Positions 26,761-34,993 of a stretch of 64,000 nucleotides of DNA are shown here, piece by piece. This DNA is from Longitalea arenae. GTDB taxonomy: Bacteria; Bacteroidota; Bacteroidia; Chitinophagales; Chitinophagaceae. The notes below the pieces were generated by a model. It worked only from the letters and a program-made list of their open reading frames with translations, searched no databases and was not told the origin of the DNA. Position 1 is the first letter of the stretch; every line of letters begins with the position of its first letter. The DNA lies in assembly GCF_016924755.1 (NCBI RefSeq), contig NZ_JAFFJX010000016.1, positions 1 to 64,000 on the forward strand. Reading direction: 5' to 3'. A program made the position numbers and the translations under genes.

Positions 26761-26852
26761 AAGACAAAAGAGCCAAACAGTCAAAAGAGTTATAAGCGTC
26801 AAAGGAGTCAAAGAAGTCAAAAGAATTTTGACCATTTTGACTCCTTTGACTT
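26761..26852. repeat. GTCAAAR repeat array folding into a hairpin
   Basis: Units of the form AGTCAAARG run rightwards from 26761, and a reversed block follows. GTCAAAGGAGTCAAA (26798-26812) is exactly complementary to 26836-26850, with a further inner stem GTCAAAA/TTTTGAC. The same 15-mer occurs at 11801-11815. It sits between the small-subunit gene and the last TIM-barrel gene. Confidence 0.65.
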
Positions 26853-26941
26853 GTGTCACTTATGTTGATAGTTCCTGTGTCAGTTCCTGATATTCATTTC
26901 GGGGTTCTATCTTAAATGAATTAATTACAACAACCAATTTC

Positions 26942-27814
26942 ATGTACAACAGAAGAAGTTTTCTCAAGGCAACCGGAACATTGGCTTCTGGATTACTCGT
27001 TTCACGATCAGTTTTTTCCATGGATGAACCGGAGGCTAAAGGCGCTATTAAAAAATTCGGCCTGCAGTTATATTCGCTGCGCAGCGACCTGCCTAAAGAC
27101 CCCAAGGGCGTTTTGAAACAGGTAGCCGGCTTCGGTTATAAACAAATTGAAAGTTATGAGGGCAAGGATGGTATGTTCTGGGGCATGACCAACAAGGAAT
27201 TCAAAAAGTATATGGATGAGCTGGGCATGACCATCGTTTCGAGCCATTGTAATATCAATAAAGATTTTGAAACGAAAGCGGCAGAGGCTGGCGAAATAGG
27301 TATGAAATATTTGATCTGCCCGAGCCTCGGCGGCGCCAACAAATCAATTGATGATTTCAAAAAGGCCGCTGAGAAATTTAATGCCTGTGGCGAGATCTGT
27401 AAAAAGAACGGATTACGTTTCGCTTATCACAACCATGGTTACAGCTTTACCGAAATGGAAGGTCAGCTTCCGCACGATGTGCTGATGCAAAACACCGATG
27501 CCGGCCTGGTTGACTTTGAAATGGATATTTACTGGGTAGTTACAGCCGGCGCTGATCCTATCGCCTGGTTCAACAAATACCCCGGCCGGTGGAAGCTCTG
27601 CCATGTAAAAGACCGCAAAAAAGGCGCTGGTGCAAATGATCATGATGCTTCTGTTGACCTGGGCACAGGCAGCATTGATTTTAAAAAGATCTTGAAAGCG
27701 GGTTCTGCCAAAGGACTGGAATATTATATCGTTGAGCAGGAACGTTACGATAACAGCACACCGCTGAAAAGCGCCGAAGCAGACGCGAAGTATATGAAGA
27801 AATTTAAGATGTAG
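26942..27814 (+). CDS. Tat-exported sugar isomerase/epimerase (TIM barrel)
   Basis: This is a 290-residue AP_endonuc_2 protein. It has a twin-arginine signal (YNRRSFLKATGTLASG), then KFGLQLYSLRSDLPKDPKGVL, which closely matches GLQLYTLRNEMDKDPKGTL of the gene at 13274. Metal-site segments are FAYHNHGYSF, VDFEMDIYWVV, LCHVKDRKK and YYIVEQERY. It closes the sugar-oxidation locus and is followed by a good terminator. The paralogue pair at both ends of the locus suggests duplication inside the pathway. Confidence 0.88.
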   Translation: MYNRRSFLKATGTLASGLLVSRSVFSMDEPEAKGAIKKFGLQLYSLRSDLPKDPKGVLKQVAGFGYKQIESYEGKDGMFWGMTNKEFKKYMDELGMTIVSSHCNINKDFETKAAEAGEIGMKYLICPSLGGANKSIDDFKKAAEKFNACGEICKKNGLRFAYHNHGYSFTEMEGQLPHDVLMQNTDAGLVDFEMDIYWVVTAGADPIAWFNKYPGRWKLCHVKDRKKGAGANDHDASVDLGTGSIDFKKILKAGSAKGLEYYIVEQERYDNSTPLKSAEADAKYMKKFKM

Positions 27815-27836
27815 ATTGACATTCGTTTAATATTGG

Positions 27837-27876
27837 AAGCCTGAAAGGATTTCGGTTCTTTCGGGCTTTTGTTTTT
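27837..27876 (+). terminator. Intrinsic terminator closing the sugar locus
   Basis: AAGCCTGAAAG (27837-27847) pairs with CTTTCGGGCTT (27858-27868; one G:T), followed by TTGTTTTTG. It is 22 nt after the stop of the TIM-barrel gene. Confidence 0.85.
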
Positions 27877-27973
27877 GTTACAGGTTGCAGGGATTTCAAG
27901 AAATAAGCCGTATAACCTGAAACGTGTAACCTGTAACCCTTCTTTCTTTACCTTTAATAAAACACTATATGCT

Positions 27974-28399
27974 ATGCGAAATTTATTTTTCTTATTTCTT
28001 GCATGCTTTCTTCTTACGGAAACCCGGGCCCAGGATAATGATGAACAGGCGATCCGAAAGATCTTAGGAGATCAAATCACGGCCTGGAACAATGGCAACC
28101 TGGAAGTATTTATGAAAGGTTACTGGAACAGCGATTCGCTGATGTTCATTGGAAAAAGCGGGGTGACCTACGGTTACCAGAACACCCTGATGAATTATAA
28201 AAAGAATTACGGGAATGCCGACGCCATGGGCACCCTCTCCTTTGACCTGGTGAAAGTACAGCGGCTCTCGCCCGAATACTATTTTGTCGTAGGCAAATGG
28301 CAGCTGAAACGGACAATCGGCGATGCGGGTGGCCATTATACTCTTCTCTTTAGAAAGATCAACGGGGCCTGGGTGATCATAGCTGATCATAGCAGCTAA
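27974..28399 (+). CDS. Secreted SnoaL/DUF4440-like protein
   Basis: This 141-residue protein from the ATG at 27974 has a signal peptide (MRNLFFLFLACFLL..., cleavage near TRAQ). The longer frame adds 35 residues of leader. The mature part is a cone-shaped NTF2-like domain: DEQAIRKILGDQITAWNNGN helix, GYWNSDSLMFIGKSGVTYG strands and the C-terminal VVGKWQLKR and HYTLLFRKINGAWVII strands. Such proteins bind small molecules or act as isomerases, and many have no known role. It is monocistronic. Confidence 0.82.
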   Translation: MRNLFFLFLACFLLTETRAQDNDEQAIRKILGDQITAWNNGNLEVFMKGYWNSDSLMFIGKSGVTYGYQNTLMNYKKNYGNADAMGTLSFDLVKVQRLSPEYYFVVGKWQLKRTIGDAGGHYTLLFRKINGAWVIIADHSS

Positions 28400-28616
28400 C
28401 TGACTGAACATTCATCGTTCAACTTTGAAGGCCAATGCATAAAAGGTTGCTGGCCTAACACTTTTGTTGAGCTGATTTCCCGGCAATTGTGAACTTAGTA
28501 ACCACCCTGTTTAGGGGCCAGGGGCTGTGTAATAAATTCACGCTCATACCGTTTAAAGAAGTCAACCAGGCCGTAGATTTGTGCCGCCGGATGTATAATA
28601 TCCTAATTGAATATTA

Positions 28617-29471
28617 ATGAGAAAGATTATCACGCTGTTATGTTGCCTGCCCCTGGCGACAGTTGCCCAGAATTTCCATTTTTCCGCCCGCGTTGGGATT
28701 GCCAATTACCAGGGCGATCTGCAGGAGAAGAATATAACCTTTAAACAGGCAAAATTATTAGGGTCATTCGGCGCCCAATACGACCTCTCCGAACATTTTA
28801 CAGCCCGTACTTATTTAACACTTACTTCCTTACAGGCCGACGATAAAAAAGGCTCTGCCGGTATGCAAAGGCGCAACCTGAATTTTGCTTCCAGGGTCTT
28901 TGAATGGGAGCTTGGCGCACAGTATAATATTCTGAGTTTAAATAATTCCTGGATCACACCCTATGTATTTGCAGGAGTGGGTTTGTATAATTTCAAACCC
29001 TATACCCGTACGGAAGATGGCACGAAGACCTACCTGAAACCATTAAGCACAGAGGGACAAGGCATTATTCCCGGTAAAAAAGAATACAAGCTCACACAGT
29101 TCAATATTCCTCTGGGTGTTGGCGCCACCTATGTTATTACCGAAGATATCCGGGTTGGCCTGGAGCTCGGCTACCGCAAGTTGTTTACCGATTACCTCGA
29201 TGATGTAAGTGCTGAATATGTAGACCAGGGTGTTTTGCTGGCTGCCAAAGGGCAAACCGCTGTTGACCTGGCTTACCGGGGCGATGAAGTAGGCGCCGGC
29301 GCATATCCGGCTGCAAAAACACCCCGTGGCGGCGCCAATGAAAAAGACGGTTTTTATTATATGGCCCTTACGGTTACCGTACGTTCATTTATCGATCAGT
29401 ACAAACGTATTGCCGGATTACCATCCTATCATAAAGATAAAAAAGTGGGTTGTCCGGCCACCAGGTTTTAA
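28617..29471 (+). CDS. DUF6089-type outer-membrane beta-barrel protein
   Basis: This 284-residue secreted protein has signal peptide MRKIITLLCCLPLATVAQ. It is rich in alternating aromatic/polar strands, with FSARVGIANYQGDLQEK at 22-38 (the conserved N-terminal pattern of DUF6089, G-x-x-x-Y-x-G-D-L), FEWELGAQYNIL, ITPYVFAGVGLYNF, GVGATYVITEDIRVGLELGYRKLFTDYLDDV and a terminal strand YYMALTVTVRSF. An outer-membrane porin-like or structural role is likely. A relative lies at 55521-56276. Its last 4 nt overlap the 3' end of the small convergent gene 29468-29695. Confidence 0.85.
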   Translation: MRKIITLLCCLPLATVAQNFHFSARVGIANYQGDLQEKNITFKQAKLLGSFGAQYDLSEHFTARTYLTLTSLQADDKKGSAGMQRRNLNFASRVFEWELGAQYNILSLNNSWITPYVFAGVGLYNFKPYTRTEDGTKTYLKPLSTEGQGIIPGKKEYKLTQFNIPLGVGATYVITEDIRVGLELGYRKLFTDYLDDVSAEYVDQGVLLAAKGQTAVDLAYRGDEVGAGAYPAAKTPRGGANEKDGFYYMALTVTVRSFIDQYKRIAGLPSYHKDKKVGCPATRF

Positions 29472-29695
29472 CCGTGTGGAAATTTTTTCTTCCAGATGCG
29501 GACAAAAAGATAAATAAGGGTGGTGAGGCTGGCGACGCTCCAGATATAAAAGATGATATTTCCAACTGTGACGGTTGTATGGGGTACCATTAGGTCATTA
29601 TAGGCCCCGATGCCCAGCGTTAGGGTAAGCCATAAGAACATTAAAAAAACCGTCCAAACGATGCGCTTCAGAAAATCTTTAATATCATCTTCCAT
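29468..29695 (-). CDS. Small two-helix membrane protein
   Basis: This is a 75-residue protein with an acidic start (MEDDIKDFLKR), two hydrophobic helices at about 13-33 and 44-63, and a basic tail (RIWKKKFPHG). Composition and topology support a real inner-membrane protein of unknown role. Its 3' end overlaps the convergent DUF6089 gene by 4 nt and it is 78 nt from the lysozyme gene upstream on the same strand. Confidence 0.65.
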   Translation of the reverse strand: MEDDIKDFLKRIVWTVFLMFLWLTLTLGIGAYNDLMVPHTTVTVGNIIFYIWSVASLTTLIYLFVRIWKKKFPHG

Positions 29696-29773
29696 GATGC
29701 AAATATTAGGAATGAATCTAACAGCAAGGTAAGATAAATAAGAAGTATGCCAGTTGATACCGGTGTGCCCGCA

Positions 29774-30547
29774 TCAATTGATCAGCAAACTTTTGAAATC
29801 TGTAGAGTCGCCGCTAAAGGCATTGAAATCAACTTTGCAGAAGATCCCGTTCACATGGCCCTGTTCGCTGTATTGCCAGAAATGCCAGTCGCGGTAAATG
29901 CGGGGTTTTTCTTTTTGCAGGTAATGGGCCACCCACAGCGGATAATCGTCGAATTCATCTTTTAAAACCTGCTGGTAAAAGTCAACATTGGCATAAATGA
30001 TGGGTTTTACTCCATAATAGTTCTCTACGGTTACCAGCCATTCATGAACGCGTTCGCGTACTTTTTTGTAAGGCACGCCATAGGTGGCTTCTACATCCAG
30101 TACGGGCGGCAGATCGCCGGGCGCCAGTTCTACTGTTTTTATGAAATGTTCGGCCTGCGCCTTGCCGTTTTTGGTGGCAATGAAAAAATGATAAGCGCCC
30201 CGGGCCAAACCGGCCTCTTTGGCGCGCTTCCAGTTACGTTTAAAAAAGCGGTCCTCACTCATCAGCCCTTCTGTAGCCTTAATGAAGGTAAACCCAACTT
30301 TTATTCCTTCTACATTCATCGCTTTTACACTTTCCCAATCGATGGTTTCCTGATAGCGGGATACGTCGATACCATGTATAGTATAACGGGTGGGAATATC
30401 AATGCCAAAAGCTTCGTACCGGGCAAAATGGGCCCGCCTTTCCTGCCACCATTCATACACGCGTAAAAATAACATAAATATGGTGGCGGCTACGATCAGT
30501 CCTACTACGAGTTTCCAGACAATGGCTACCTTTTTTCTATTTGCCAT
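29774..30547 (-). CDS. GH25 lysozyme-like muramidase, membrane-anchored
   Basis: This 257-residue protein hydrolyses the MurNAc-GlcNAc bond of peptidoglycan. One N-terminal helix (residues 8-28) acts as uncleaved anchor or signal, followed by a GH25 barrel (58-255) with catalytic-site residues D61 (HGIDVSRYQ), D151 and E153 (PVLDVEATYG). The Tyr/Trp-rich C-terminal strands (DWHFWQYSEQGHV) match the family. The start at 30547 (MANRKK) is preferred; the frame extends four residues further. It is divergent from the radical SAM gene. Confidence 0.9.
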   Translation of the reverse strand: MANRKKVAIVWKLVVGLIVAATIFMLFLRVYEWWQERRAHFARYEAFGIDIPTRYTIHGIDVSRYQETIDWESVKAMNVEGIKVGFTFIKATEGLMSEDRFFKRNWKRAKEAGLARGAYHFFIATKNGKAQAEHFIKTVELAPGDLPPVLDVEATYGVPYKKVRERVHEWLVTVENYYGVKPIIYANVDFYQQVLKDEFDDYPLWVAHYLQKEKPRIYRDWHFWQYSEQGHVNGIFCKVDFNAFSGDSTDFKSLLIN

Positions 30548-30683
30548 AAGGGTACACAAATATATTGGAGCGCTTAAACAAAGCGATGATATAATCTGTT
30601 GAAGTGGAAAATTTTAACTCTTTTAAACGTTAGGGTACATAAAACATTGTCTTTATGGCAATGAACCCTAATTTTACACTTCT

Positions 30684-31715
30684 ATGCCCGCAATTAACTG
30701 GCACGATAGTTTCAATTTATTATCGAGGTTAACCCCCCGGCGGGCCTGGAATGCGGGTAAAGTATTAAGTAGTTATTATATAAGTAAGATAACCGGCAAA
30801 CCAGTGCAGTGGGGGTATCCGATCTCTATTTCTTTCGAGCCTACCACATCGTGCAACCTTCGCTGTCCCGAATGCCCCAGCGGATTAAGGGCGTTTACCC
30901 GCCCTACGGGTATGTTGCAAAAAGATTTCTTCCGGCAAACAATTGATCAGTTATCGCGCGACCTGCTCTACCTGGTATTTTATTTTCAGGGTGAGCCTTA
31001 CCTCAACCCGGGGTTCCTTGACATGGTAAAATACGCATCGGACAAAGGAATTTATACGGCCACTTCTACCAATGCACATTATCTCACCGATGAAAATGCC
31101 CGGAAAACGGTAGAAAGCGGCTTAGACAGGTTGATTATTTCCATTGACGGTACCACCCAGGACGTATATCAGCAATACAGGGTGGGCGGAAAATTGCATA
31201 AAGTGTTGGAGGGGGCCCGGAATATTGTGAAGTGGAAAAAAGAATTGAAGAGCAAAACGCCGTTTGTGTTCTTCCAGTTCCTGGTAGTTAAACCAAACGA
31301 GCACCAGATAGAAGCGGTTAAAGCGCTGGCAAAAGAGATAGGGGTAGATGAAGTGCGGTTCAAGACAGCCCAGGTATATGATTATGAGAACGACCCCAAC
31401 CAGTTGATCCCTACTATTGAAAAATACAGCCGTTACCGGAAGAACCGGCAGGGACAAATGGAATTTAAAAATAACCTGCAGAACCATTGCTGGCGTTTAT
31501 GGCACGCCACGGTCATCAGCTGGGATGGTTTGGTTGTGCCCTGCTGCTTTGATAAGGATGCGCAGCATACTTTGGGCGATCTTAAAGGAAAAAGCTTTAA
31601 AGAGGTATGGCATAACGATAAGTATAAACGCTTTCGGGAACAGGTGCTGTCTGGCAGGAAAAATATTGATATCTGCGCCAACTGCAGTGAGGGCACCAGG
31701 GTATGGGGCGATTGA
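30684..31715 (+). CDS. Radical SAM protein with SPASM domain
   Basis: This is a 343-residue iron-sulfur enzyme. The radical SAM cluster motif is C57-X3-C61-X2-C64 in TTSCNLRCPECPSG, followed by the YFQGEPYLNP strand and the SIDGTTQDVYQQYRVGG SAM-binding segment. The C-terminal SPASM-type region has CWRLWHATV, WDGLVVPCCFDKD and ICANCSEG, giving ligands for an auxiliary cluster. Relatives modify peptides or cofactors, but no precursor peptide gene is seen nearby, so the substrate is unknown. It is monocistronic. Confidence 0.9.
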   Translation: MPAINWHDSFNLLSRLTPRRAWNAGKVLSSYYISKITGKPVQWGYPISISFEPTTSCNLRCPECPSGLRAFTRPTGMLQKDFFRQTIDQLSRDLLYLVFYFQGEPYLNPGFLDMVKYASDKGIYTATSTNAHYLTDENARKTVESGLDRLIISIDGTTQDVYQQYRVGGKLHKVLEGARNIVKWKKELKSKTPFVFFQFLVVKPNEHQIEAVKALAKEIGVDEVRFKTAQVYDYENDPNQLIPTIEKYSRYRKNRQGQMEFKNNLQNHCWRLWHATVISWDGLVVPCCFDKDAQHTLGDLKGKSFKEVWHNDKYKRFREQVLSGRKNIDICANCSEGTRVWGD

Positions 31716-31963
31716 CCATTACAGGAAATACTTATCCCTGTCAGGAAAAATTATATAAACCAGCCTGGAATCGTGTTAGATTGATGGTAAGCAAGCAGAA
31801 AAAATGTAATTTCGAAATTCAAAATTGGTTTAGCAGCAAAACATTTCTGCGTTAGGTCAAAACAGTAGGCCAGACCATATAACCCCTAGCAACCGATAGA
31901 ACCTCAGAACCCAGAAACCTCATCCTCCCCAGCCTGACCGCAGAAGTAATTAAACGAAGTACC

Positions 31964-32434
31964 ATGTCTTTGTCTGCATCTGTTTGTAGTAGGTTGCAAC
32001 ATCAGCATGAAGCCATTCCTGAATTGTTGAATGGTATTTCAGAAGAAAAATTAAAGCAACGAATACATAAAGATAAATGGAGCGCATTTGAACAGCTGGC
32101 GCACCTGGTTTCGTACCAACCTGTTTTTTTGCAACGGTTGCAAAAAATACAAGCGATGAATGAACCAGTGTTCGATCGGTATGTAGCCGATGATGACCCT
32201 GCTTTTATAGCATGCTGTAGTAGATCGATACATGAATTGCTGTCTGATCTTGCGGGTCAACGAACGGATATTATTAATCATCTTATGACATTAACCGGGG
32301 CAGCTGTAAGCAAAGCCGGCCGTCATCCTAAATATGGTTTATTAACTGTGGCGGAATGGACGGAGTTCTTTCTACTGCACGAAGCCCATCATGTATTCAG
32401 CATATTTATGCTGACGCGGTTGAGCCGCGAGTAA
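31964..32434 (+). CDS. DinB-like four-helix protein
   Basis: This 156-residue protein of the DinB/YfiT-like superfamily is a metal-binding four-helix bundle. The patterns WSAFEQLAHLVSYQP (first His, helix 2) and EWTEFFLLHEAHHVFSIF (two later His) supply the three-histidine metal site. Some relatives are thiol-dependent transferases, others have no known activity. It is upstream of a MarR-type regulator on the same strand (58 nt gap). Confidence 0.82.
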   Translation: MSLSASVCSRLQHQHEAIPELLNGISEEKLKQRIHKDKWSAFEQLAHLVSYQPVFLQRLQKIQAMNEPVFDRYVADDDPAFIACCSRSIHELLSDLAGQRTDIINHLMTLTGAAVSKAGRHPKYGLLTVAEWTEFFLLHEAHHVFSIFMLTRLSRE

Positions 32435-32492
32435 GTACTATCAGGTATGTGATTTGAATATTTACCATTAACTCCTGTGTAATTGTAATGCC

Positions 32493-32945
32493 ATGAGTAT
32501 TGAAAAAGATATACAACAGACTAAATTCCGGAACGAGTATCATAAAACCGTGGTCAATCTGATCTTTACATATAACTGGATAACAGAAAAGACCAAGCAG
32601 TTTTTTGATAAAGGTGATATAACTTCCCAACAGTATAATATCCTCCGCATTTTGCGGGGCGCCGGAAAACCCTTGTCAACCCTGCAGATCCGTCAACGGA
32701 TGTTGGACAAAATGAGCGATACGAGCCGTATTGTTGACAGGCTGGTAAAGAAGGAACTGGTTCAGAAAGTTATTTGCAAAACCGACCGCCGGCTGGTTGA
32801 CGTAACCATTACCGACATGGGGATGCAATTGCTCGACAAGCTCGACAGTTATAACGAGCAGATGGATGCGATGCTTGGCAGCCTTACTGAAGAAGAAGCC
32901 AAAATGTTAAATGATCTACTTGATAAAATAAGAAGCTCAGAATAA
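32493..32945 (+). CDS. MarR-family transcriptional regulator
   Basis: This is a 150-residue winged-helix repressor-type protein: dimerisation helices at both ends, helix-turn-helix around SQQYNILRILRGAGKPLSTLQIRQRM and recognition region MSDTSRIVDRLVKKELV, and wing with KTDRRLVDVTITDMG. Its target is probably itself or the DinB-like gene before it. No operator palindrome stands out upstream. Its own start (32493) lies in a 58-nt gap with AT-rich sequence. Confidence 0.88.
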   Translation: MSIEKDIQQTKFRNEYHKTVVNLIFTYNWITEKTKQFFDKGDITSQQYNILRILRGAGKPLSTLQIRQRMLDKMSDTSRIVDRLVKKELVQKVICKTDRRLVDVTITDMGMQLLDKLDSYNEQMDAMLGSLTEEEAKMLNDLLDKIRSSE

Positions 32946-32985
32946 CCGTACTTTGTAATTACATCCGTTAATCTTTAATCCGAAT

Positions 32986-34557
32986 ATGAAAAGAACTACA
33001 TGCCTGATGGTAGTGGCCTGTTTTTTAGTGTTTAATGTAGTAGCGCAACCTAAATATGAATTTAGGGCGGCGTGGATCGCTACAGTAGATAATATCGACT
33101 GGCCCTCACGCGGTAACTTTAGTACAGAAAGTCAGAAAGCAGAATATATAAATCTGCTTGAAATGCATAAGCGTAATGGCTTGAACGCCGTTATCGTACA
33201 GGTACGACCCTGCGCCGACGCATTTTATCCTTCGCAATACGAGCCCTGGAGCCAGTGGCTTACCGGTAAACAAGGTAAGGCGCCAACGCCTTATTACGAC
33301 CCGCTGGCATTCATGGTAGAGGAGGCCCATAAAAGGGGCATGGAATTCCACGCCTGGTGTAATCCTTACCGTGCCGAATTTGCCATTGGCAAATCTTCCA
33401 TCGCGCCCAATCACATCACCCGCACGCATCCCGAATGGTTTTTGAGCTATGGCGGAACCCGCTATTTCGACCCCGGTAACAAGGAAGCTCAAAACTACGT
33501 GGTGAACGTGATCCGGGATATCGTGAACCGGTACGATGTAGATGCCATTCACTTTGACGATTATTTCTACCCATACCCCATCTCAGGGAAAGAGTTCCCT
33601 GATAAGGAATCTTATGAGAAATATGGCAATGGCTTAAGCCTGGCCGACTGGCGGCGCAGCAATACCGACTCCATCATTTTAAAACTGAGCAATGCGATAA
33701 AAGAAGAGAACCGTCTTTGCCGTTTCGGCATCTCGCCCTTCGGCATCTGGAAGAACCGCAGCCAGGACCCCGAAGGCAGCGACACCAAGTCCCTCACCAA
33801 TTACAACGAACTGTATGCCGACATCGTGCTGTGGTTGAAAAGCGGCTGGATCGACTATGTGGCTCCCCAGATCTATTTCGAGTTTGGTCACCCCAGGGCA
33901 GCTTATGAAGTACTGCTCGACTGGTGGGCCAAGCATAGCTACGGCAAACATTGTTATATTGGCCTGGGTATCTTCAAGGCCGGAACCAATGCGGCCTGGC
34001 GCGATAAGACCCAGTTGCCCCGGCAAATACAGGCTATGCGTAAATACCCTGAAATACAAGGCGCTATCTATTTCAGCACCCAGTCATTTGTAAAAAATCC
34101 AATGGGTTGGAACGACAGTCTTCGTTACAATTATTATAAAGAGCCTGCCATGATACCGCCCATGCCCTGGATCGATTCATTGCGGCCCGAAAGCCCCGAT
34201 GTGGTTTCAATAAAACCGGTAGATACCGCCCTGCGGATAGAAGTTGTGCGGACCGGTGTTCAGACCAAAAAGATAAAATGCTACCGCTTATACGCTTGCT
34301 ACAACGAGGAGTTCAATAACAATAATTTTTATAATGCCCAGCTGATCGGAAGCCGCTTTGATTCAGGCGATAGCTGTGTATTTTTTGCACCGCTGCGCAA
34401 CGACCGCAAATTTGTACGCTTCTATGTAACCTGCCTCGACGACGAAAATAATGAAAGCAAACCTTACCCAAACTGGCCCATAAAGCTGGAAGCGGTAAAG
34501 GTCGACCGCCTGGGCTGGACCCTTACCAAAGAACCCAATGCCGTGGCTAATAATTAG
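32986..34557 (+). CDS. Secreted GH10-like hydrolase (GHL10/DUF187)
   Basis: This 523-residue protein has signal peptide MKRTTCLMVVACFLVF, cleaved near VVAQ. The GHL10 barrel (about 22-340) has EFRAAWIATVDNIDWP, FHAWCNPYRAEF, AIHFDDYFYPYP, RFGISPFGIWKN and DYVAPQIYFEFGHP, the motif set of this family; the acidic residues in HFDDY probably form the active site. The C-terminal 120 residues form a fibronectin-like beta domain. Members are thought to act on cell-wall or surface glycans. It is followed by a long simple repeat and then a terminator. Confidence 0.9.
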   Translation: MKRTTCLMVVACFLVFNVVAQPKYEFRAAWIATVDNIDWPSRGNFSTESQKAEYINLLEMHKRNGLNAVIVQVRPCADAFYPSQYEPWSQWLTGKQGKAPTPYYDPLAFMVEEAHKRGMEFHAWCNPYRAEFAIGKSSIAPNHITRTHPEWFLSYGGTRYFDPGNKEAQNYVVNVIRDIVNRYDVDAIHFDDYFYPYPISGKEFPDKESYEKYGNGLSLADWRRSNTDSIILKLSNAIKEENRLCRFGISPFGIWKNRSQDPEGSDTKSLTNYNELYADIVLWLKSGWIDYVAPQIYFEFGHPRAAYEVLLDWWAKHSYGKHCYIGLGIFKAGTNAAWRDKTQLPRQIQAMRKYPEIQGAIYFSTQSFVKNPMGWNDSLRYNYYKEPAMIPPMPWIDSLRPESPDVVSIKPVDTALRIEVVRTGVQTKKIKCYRLYACYNEEFNNNNFYNAQLIGSRFDSGDSCVFFAPLRNDRKFVRFYVTCLDDENNESKPYPNWPIKLEAVKVDRLGWTLTKEPNAVANN

Positions 34558-34713
34558 GCAAAAGCAGAGCCACAAGGCAATAGGCAATAAGCAATAGGCA
34601 AAAGGCAGAGCCATAAGGCAAAAGGCAATTAGCAATAAGCAATAGGCAATAAGCAATAGGCAATTAGCAATAGGCAATAGGCGATAGGCAATAGGCAATA
34701 GGCAATAGGCACA
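34558..34713. repeat. Degenerate 7-nt tandem repeat (GGCAATA)
   Basis: About twenty units of GGCAATA with variants AGCAATA, GGCAAAA and GGCAATT begin right after the hydrolase stop. Read leftward it gives a spurious Leu/Ile/Tyr-rich open frame. The 17-mer at 34576-34592 is found in reverse complement at 63467-63483, inside the start of the CusB-like gene. Confidence 0.75.
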
Positions 34714-34738
34714 AAAAATTCAAAGGATTAAAGATAGG

Positions 34739-34770
34739 GGGCTTCCTGCAAAGGGAGCCTCTTTTTGTTT
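34739..34770 (+). terminator. Intrinsic terminator
   Basis: GGGCTTCC pairs with GGGAGCC(T) (34739-34760) around TGCAAA, followed by TTTTTGTTT. It probably ends the hydrolase transcript after the repeat array. The rest of the 34771-34993 gap shows only an ACAAACC-type repeat (34959-34973). Confidence 0.65.
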
Positions 34771-34993
34771 CATTTCAGTTTCGGGCAAAATTTAGGTGCT
34801 TAGTGGGCATCGACCATCGACTAATAACCATTCCCATCGGCCCCGTTTTATCGAACCGGCCCCCACTATTGCCCGAAATCTCTACCTTTGCTGTCCAATA
34901 ATTTAGCCATTCAGCGTTAATGGAGAGCATTTTAGATCAATACTGATCAAGCGAAACGACAAACCACAAACAAAAACCATAAACAAATTCGAT

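Noticed and set aside
34363-34698. 111-residue leftward frame, very Leu/Ile/Cys-rich, like a membrane protein
   Set aside because: It is the translation of the GGCAATA repeat plus the antisense of the hydrolase gene.
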